A DNA stretch of 64,000 bases from Brevundimonas halotolerans (GTDB lineage: Bacteria > Pseudomonadota > Alphaproteobacteria > Caulobacterales > Caulobacteraceae): contig NZ_QTTA01000010.1 in NCBI RefSeq assembly GCF_003730275.1, forward strand, positions 434,001 to 498,000, given 5' to 3'. Positions 60,934 to 64,000 of the stretch are shown here, one piece after another. Each line of letters begins with the position of its first letter. Positions within the stretch are counted from its first letter, which is position 1. The notes beneath the pieces were generated by a model that had not been told where the DNA came from, made no database searches, and was given only the letters and a program-made list of their open reading frames with translations. The translations under genes were made by a program, and so were the position numbers.

Positions 60934-61920
60934 CTAGCCACCACTGTAGCCGCCGATAATCGGCAGGATTTCACCGGTGATGTAGCTGGAGCACTGCGGC
61001 GAGGCGAGGAACACATAGGCCGGGGCGATCTCCTCGGGCTGGGCAGGGCGCTTCATCACCGAGCCTGAGCCAAATTTCGACGTGCCCTCGGCATCGCGAT
61101 CCGCCGGGTTGAGCGGGGTCCAGACCGGGCCGGGCGCCACCACATTCACCCGGATGCCGCGCGGGGCCAGATGGGTACCCAGCGATCGGGCAAAGGCATG
61201 GATGCCGCCCTTGGTCATGGAATAGTCGAGCAGCTGGTCATTGCCCATGATGCCCGTGACCGACCCGGTCATCACGATGGCCCCGCCATTCTTCAGGTGC
61301 GGAACGGCGGCCTGACAGATGTTGAAATAGCCATAGAGATTGGTCTTCAGCGTCCGGTCGAAATGCTCGAACGTCAGGTCTTCGAACGCCGGCACATGCT
61401 CCTGAAAGGCGGCGTTGGGAACCACGACGTCCAAGCGGCCAAAGGCGTCGAGCGTGGCCTTGACCGCAGCCTGTGCGAACTCGGGGTCAGCGACATCGCC
61501 TTTGAGCACGATCGCCTTGCGGCCCTCGGCCTCGACCACCTTTCGCGTGTCTTCGGCGTCGGCTTCCTCATCCAGATGGCAGATGGCGACGTCGCAGCCC
61601 TCCCGCGCGAACAGAACGGCTACTGCGCGCCCGATGCCGGAATCGCTGCCGGTGATCAGGGCGGCAAAGCCCTCCAGCTTGCCCGAGCCCTTCCAGAAGT
61701 AGGCGTCATACATCGGCTGGGGATCAAGGGCGGCCTCGTCGCCCGGCTTGGTCTGGTGCTGCTTCGGGAACGGTGGCTCGGGATAGCGCCGGGCGCCGGC
61801 CTGCACCGCTCCGGTGGGCGTCTCGTCACTTGACCGGGCATCTTTGGCATCGATGCCCGACTGAATGTCGCGCTCCTGATCTGCGATGTCGTCCGCGCGG
61901 GCTTCAAAACGGTCGTTCAT
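60934..61920 (-). CDS. SDR-family oxidoreductase, general-stress (Gsp39/YghA) type
   Basis: 328-residue short-chain dehydrogenase with a ~80-residue N-terminal extension containing FPKQHQTKPGDEAALDPQP, typical of the YghA/GSP39 group of stress-related dehydrogenases. The NAD(P) motif TGSDSGIG is at 90-97, catalytic Ser in VMTGSVTG, and YSMTK near 240. Its ribosome site is unusually strong (AAGGAGG, 6 bases before the ATG), suggesting high expression under some condition. Substrate unknown. Stands between the deacetylase and the histidine phosphatase with 60-90-base gaps, probably its own transcript. Confidence 0.9.
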   Translation of the reverse strand: MNDRFEARADDIADQERDIQSGIDAKDARSSDETPTGAVQAGARRYPEPPFPKQHQTKPGDEAALDPQPMYDAYFWKGSGKLEGFAALITGSDSGIGRAVAVLFAREGCDVAICHLDEEADAEDTRKVVEAEGRKAIVLKGDVADPEFAQAAVKATLDAFGRLDVVVPNAAFQEHVPAFEDLTFEHFDRTLKTNLYGYFNICQAAVPHLKNGGAIVMTGSVTGIMGNDQLLDYSMTKGGIHAFARSLGTHLAPRGIRVNVVAPGPVWTPLNPADRDAEGTSKFGSGSVMKRPAQPEEIAPAYVFLASPQCSSYITGEILPIIGGYSGG

Positions 61921-61984
61921 GACAGGCCTCCTTGGTCAGGAAGCCAATGCGCCGGGCCGAGCCGATGTTCCGAACGGTCAGGCT

Positions 61985-62509
61985 TCAGCAGGTGCTCGGT
62001 GCACCATATCGCAGCGTCTCGCCGGAGACCTGATCGTTCCTGAGCTCGATCCGGATCAGGCGGTCATACTCGCATTCGGGCATATCCGGGGTCTCATAGC
62101 CCAGCGCCCGCGCAATCAGGGGTACGGTGTTGCTGTGGCCAGAGATCAGCACCACCGCATCCTCCGGCAGGGCCAGCACACCCTGGCGGATGGTCTCGAC
62201 ATGGGCCTCCACGCCGGCCTCCAGCGGGCTGACCGCTACGAAGGCGCCCGACGCCGTGACCGTCGGGCCTGCGGTCAGGCGCGTCCGCTGCAAGGGGCTC
62301 ACGACGACCAGATCGGGAGCGCCGTCCTCAAACAGGGCAGTGACCGCCTCGGCGCGCGCCATGCCAGCCTCGGAAAGCACCGGATCCCGCTCGGTATCGC
62401 TGGCCTTCTCGGCATGACGGACGATGTAGACTGTCTGGGCGGAGGCCGCACTCGCGCACAAGGCCAAGCCTGCAGCTATGGCCAGTCCGGCAATCAGGGG
62501 CTTCGTCAT
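61985..62509 (-). CDS. Exported histidine phosphatase superfamily protein
   Basis: 174-residue protein with a Sec signal (hydrophobic core 4-22, cut after ASA near 24), then the branch-1 histidine phosphatase motif VRHAEK with nucleophile His32 and Arg31, SPLQRTRLTA with the second conserved Arg, and the second catalytic His in ISGHSNTV. Periplasmic members of this group include SixA-like and Ais-like phosphatases; the substrate cannot be told. Its start overlaps the stop of the glycosyltransferase gene by four bases, so the two are co-expressed and may act on a common glycan or phospho-sugar. Confidence 0.88.
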   Translation of the reverse strand: MTKPLIAGLAIAAGLALCASAASAQTVYIVRHAEKASDTERDPVLSEAGMARAEAVTALFEDGAPDLVVVSPLQRTRLTAGPTVTASGAFVAVSPLEAGVEAHVETIRQGVLALPEDAVVLISGHSNTVPLIARALGYETPDMPECEYDRLIRIELRNDQVSGETLRYGAPSTC

Positions 62510-63822
62510 TCCGCTTTGCTCCGGGTAAAGGCGGCCTCGCCGCTGGCCTCACCGTAGACGCGGCACAGGTCCTCGAACACCCTGCCCCAGGCGAAATGGG
62601 TTTCGGCCTTGAGACGGGCTGCGCGCCCGATGGCATCCAGGTCCCGTTCGAAAAGGGCCGCTACCGCCTCGGCATAGGCGCGCGGTTCTGCCCGATCGGC
62701 CAACTGCCCGACCGTCGTGTCCACCGTTTCGGCCACCCCTCCAGCGTTGACCCCCACGACCGGACGCCCGCAGGCCATGGCCTCGAGCACGATCAGGCCG
62801 AACGGCTCCTTGTCATTAGCGTGTACGAAAGCGTCGCAGCTGGCGATGATCTTTGCCACGGCCTTGGGGTCGGTCTCATACGGCATGGCGATCACCCGGT
62901 CCTCGGGCGGCATGCCGGTGCCCGCCCCGACCAGCACCAGATGATAGGGGTCGCCCAGCAGCTGGACCGCCTCGATCAGGACATCGATGTTCTTTTCCTT
63001 GGCCGGTCGCCCTGCGAAGCAGAGCAGGCGCGCACTGTCGGGCAGGCCCAGCTGGTCCAGCAGCCACTGACGGTCGCGGCGGTCGGGACGGAAGGTATCG
63101 ATCTCCACCCCCAGCGGGCGGATGACGATCTTCGGGATACCGGCCTCCTCGAGGCGGCGCGCGATGAAGCGACTGGGAGAAACCACCGCGTCGAACTGCG
63201 AGAAGAGGCGGGCCCAGCGCTTCTCGACGGGCTTCTTGGCCCACTCTCCGAAGTGCAGGGCCGCAAGGCCCGCTGGATCCGAGTGGCAGAATCCAATCAC
63301 CGGACAGCCGACCCGCTGGCCGGCCTCCAGCGCTCCCTGCCCCGGCGTATAGGGATCGCCCGCCTCGATCACCGAAGGCTTGAGCGCCGACACCCAGGCG
63401 CCCCAGCGGCGCACAGACGACGGCCAGCGATAGCCATCGCCGAACGGCAGCTTGGCGGCATGCAGCCGCATCACATCGTCACTCCCGACCCGGTGGCGGG
63501 CCCCCGGCACGACCAGACTGTGGGCGATATCGGGCCGGTTGTCGGCCAGCCAGGCCTTTTTGGACAACAGATAGCGCTTCACGCCGCCGGACCGGGGAGC
63601 GTACAGCATGGTCGTATCGACCAGCCGGGGGCGGGCATCCGCCGCGACCTTTTTTACGGCCTGAAAGGCCTCAGACACTTCCTCGTCGAGGCCGGGGATG
63701 AGCCGCAGTTCAGTCTCCTGAACCTCCTGCCCGCGCAGGCTTCGAGCCAGCTTGAGTCCGGTTTCCCGGCTCGATCCATCGGCCAGGGACTTCCGCTTCA
63801 GGGGGGACTTTGACTTTACCAT
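62506..63822 (-). CDS. Glycosyltransferase family 4 (GT-B) protein
   Basis: 438-residue retaining glycosyltransferase. The core begins near residue 70 (LVDTTMLYAPRSGGVKRYLL, an acceptor-side glycine loop). It shows the nucleotide-sugar side motifs VVSPSRFIARRL, LLCFAGRPAKEKNIDVLIEA and the EPFGLIVLEAMACGRPVVG signature near 345-365, which includes the conserved E-x7-E. The first ~65 residues are charged and not conserved, so a later start is possible, though no better ATG with ribosome site is seen. Donor and acceptor are unknown. Overlaps the phosphatase gene. Confidence 0.88.
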   Translation of the reverse strand: MVKSKSPLKRKSLADGSSRETGLKLARSLRGQEVQETELRLIPGLDEEVSEAFQAVKKVAADARPRLVDTTMLYAPRSGGVKRYLLSKKAWLADNRPDIAHSLVVPGARHRVGSDDVMRLHAAKLPFGDGYRWPSSVRRWGAWVSALKPSVIEAGDPYTPGQGALEAGQRVGCPVIGFCHSDPAGLAALHFGEWAKKPVEKRWARLFSQFDAVVSPSRFIARRLEEAGIPKIVIRPLGVEIDTFRPDRRDRQWLLDQLGLPDSARLLCFAGRPAKEKNIDVLIEAVQLLGDPYHLVLVGAGTGMPPEDRVIAMPYETDPKAVAKIIASCDAFVHANDKEPFGLIVLEAMACGRPVVGVNAGGVAETVDTTVGQLADRAEPRAYAEAVAALFERDLDAIGRAARLKAETHFAWGRVFEDLCRVYGEASGEAAFTRSKAE

Positions 63823-63852
63823 GATCGCCCGTAACCCCAGCGGAGGGCAATC

Positions 63853-64000
63853 TCAAGTCTCGTCCGTACCCGGCAGATCCTCGTCAATCTGTCGCCCCCT
63901 TCGACCAAGGGCTTCCCGGATCAGGACCTCGACCTGGGCATTGACCGAGCGAAACTCGGCAGCGGCCAACCGCTCGACCGCCGCCATGACCTTGGGCGAT
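63853..64000 (-). CDS. Ribbon-helix-helix (Arc-type) protein, C-terminal part, cut by window end
   Basis: The last ~48 residues of a small protein whose start lies beyond the window. The visible sequence (SPKVMAAVERLAAAEFRSVN followed by AQVEVLIREALGRRG) has the helix-turn-helix spacing of Arc/MetJ-type ribbon-helix-helix proteins, with the RSVNAQVEVLIREAL second helix. The beta strand that contacts DNA would be just outside. The acidic tail ends in GTDET at 63853. It could be an antitoxin-like or small regulatory protein; no partner gene is visible. It precedes the glycosyltransferase on the same strand by 30 bases. Confidence 0.6.
   Translation of the reverse strand, partial: SPKVMAAVERLAAAEFRSVNAQVEVLIREALGRRGRQIDEDLPGTDET

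Overview
The window is a dense, GC-rich stretch of bacterial chromosome with almost no intergenic space. It reads as an alphaproteobacterium of the order Caulobacterales (Brevundimonas- or Caulobacter-like). The grounds are: LexA boxes of the alphaproteobacterial type (GTTC-N7-GTTC); the short prolyl-tRNA synthetase without insertion domain; LpxI instead of LpxH in the lipid A pathway; the order nuoA-N, birA, coaX, rnj, mce, DUF1467, proS, lolC, lolD; and a 29-codon SOS gene next to dnaE that matches what is known of Caulobacter sidA. I see no prophage, transposon, CRISPR array or plasmid gene. The genus is an inference; the sequence itself was not searched against anything.

Layout. Positions 1-3.1 kb hold the end of trpE and then trpG-trpD-trpC. 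Positions 3.1-9 kb carry lexA with two SOS boxes, comEC on the opposite strand, gltX and gltA, the last followed by a clear intrinsic terminator. Positions 9-12.9 kb are a small accessory zone: a large secreted DUF305/LVIVD protein with a His/Met-rich linker, a 92-residue unknown protein, and a membrane-anchored winged-helix regulator.

Positions 12.9-27.7 kb (minus strand) form one long envelope and translation cluster, transcribed rpsB-tsf-pyrH-frr-uppS-cdsA-dxr-rseP-bamA-ompH-lpxD-fabZ-lpxA-lpxI-lpxB. Many genes overlap as TGATG or ATGA. It couples isoprenoid, phospholipid and lipid A precursor synthesis to outer-membrane protein assembly.

Positions 27.9-32 kb hold a GFA-family protein, the replicative polymerase gene dnaE, and upstream of it the tiny sidA-like gene behind two tandem SOS boxes. 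This is the most interesting part of the window: the sequence predicts a DNA-damage-induced division inhibitor at the head of the dnaE transcript. A lipoprotein-type msrA diverges from the same operator region. Positions 32.6-34.4 kb have an SDR enzyme and a dienoyl-CoA isomerase-type crotonase.

Positions 34.4-57.9 kb (minus strand) are a single run from nuoA down to lolD. All fourteen complex I subunit genes are present, interspersed with five small non-core genes (two lipoproteins, two membrane proteins, one soluble unknown). They are followed by biotin ligase, pantothenate kinase III, RNase J, methylmalonyl-CoA epimerase, proS and the lipoprotein-release ABC transporter. Positions 58-64 kb contain an AbgT-type transporter, tRNA-Asp(GUC), a polysaccharide deacetylase, a stress-type SDR, a periplasmic histidine phosphatase, a GT4 glycosyltransferase and the end of a ribbon-helix-helix protein. 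No gene-free stretch exceeds 300 bases; the largest gaps are about 150-195 bases (upstream of nuoA, rpsB and gltA's downstream neighbour) and are described as regulatory features where a signal was visible.
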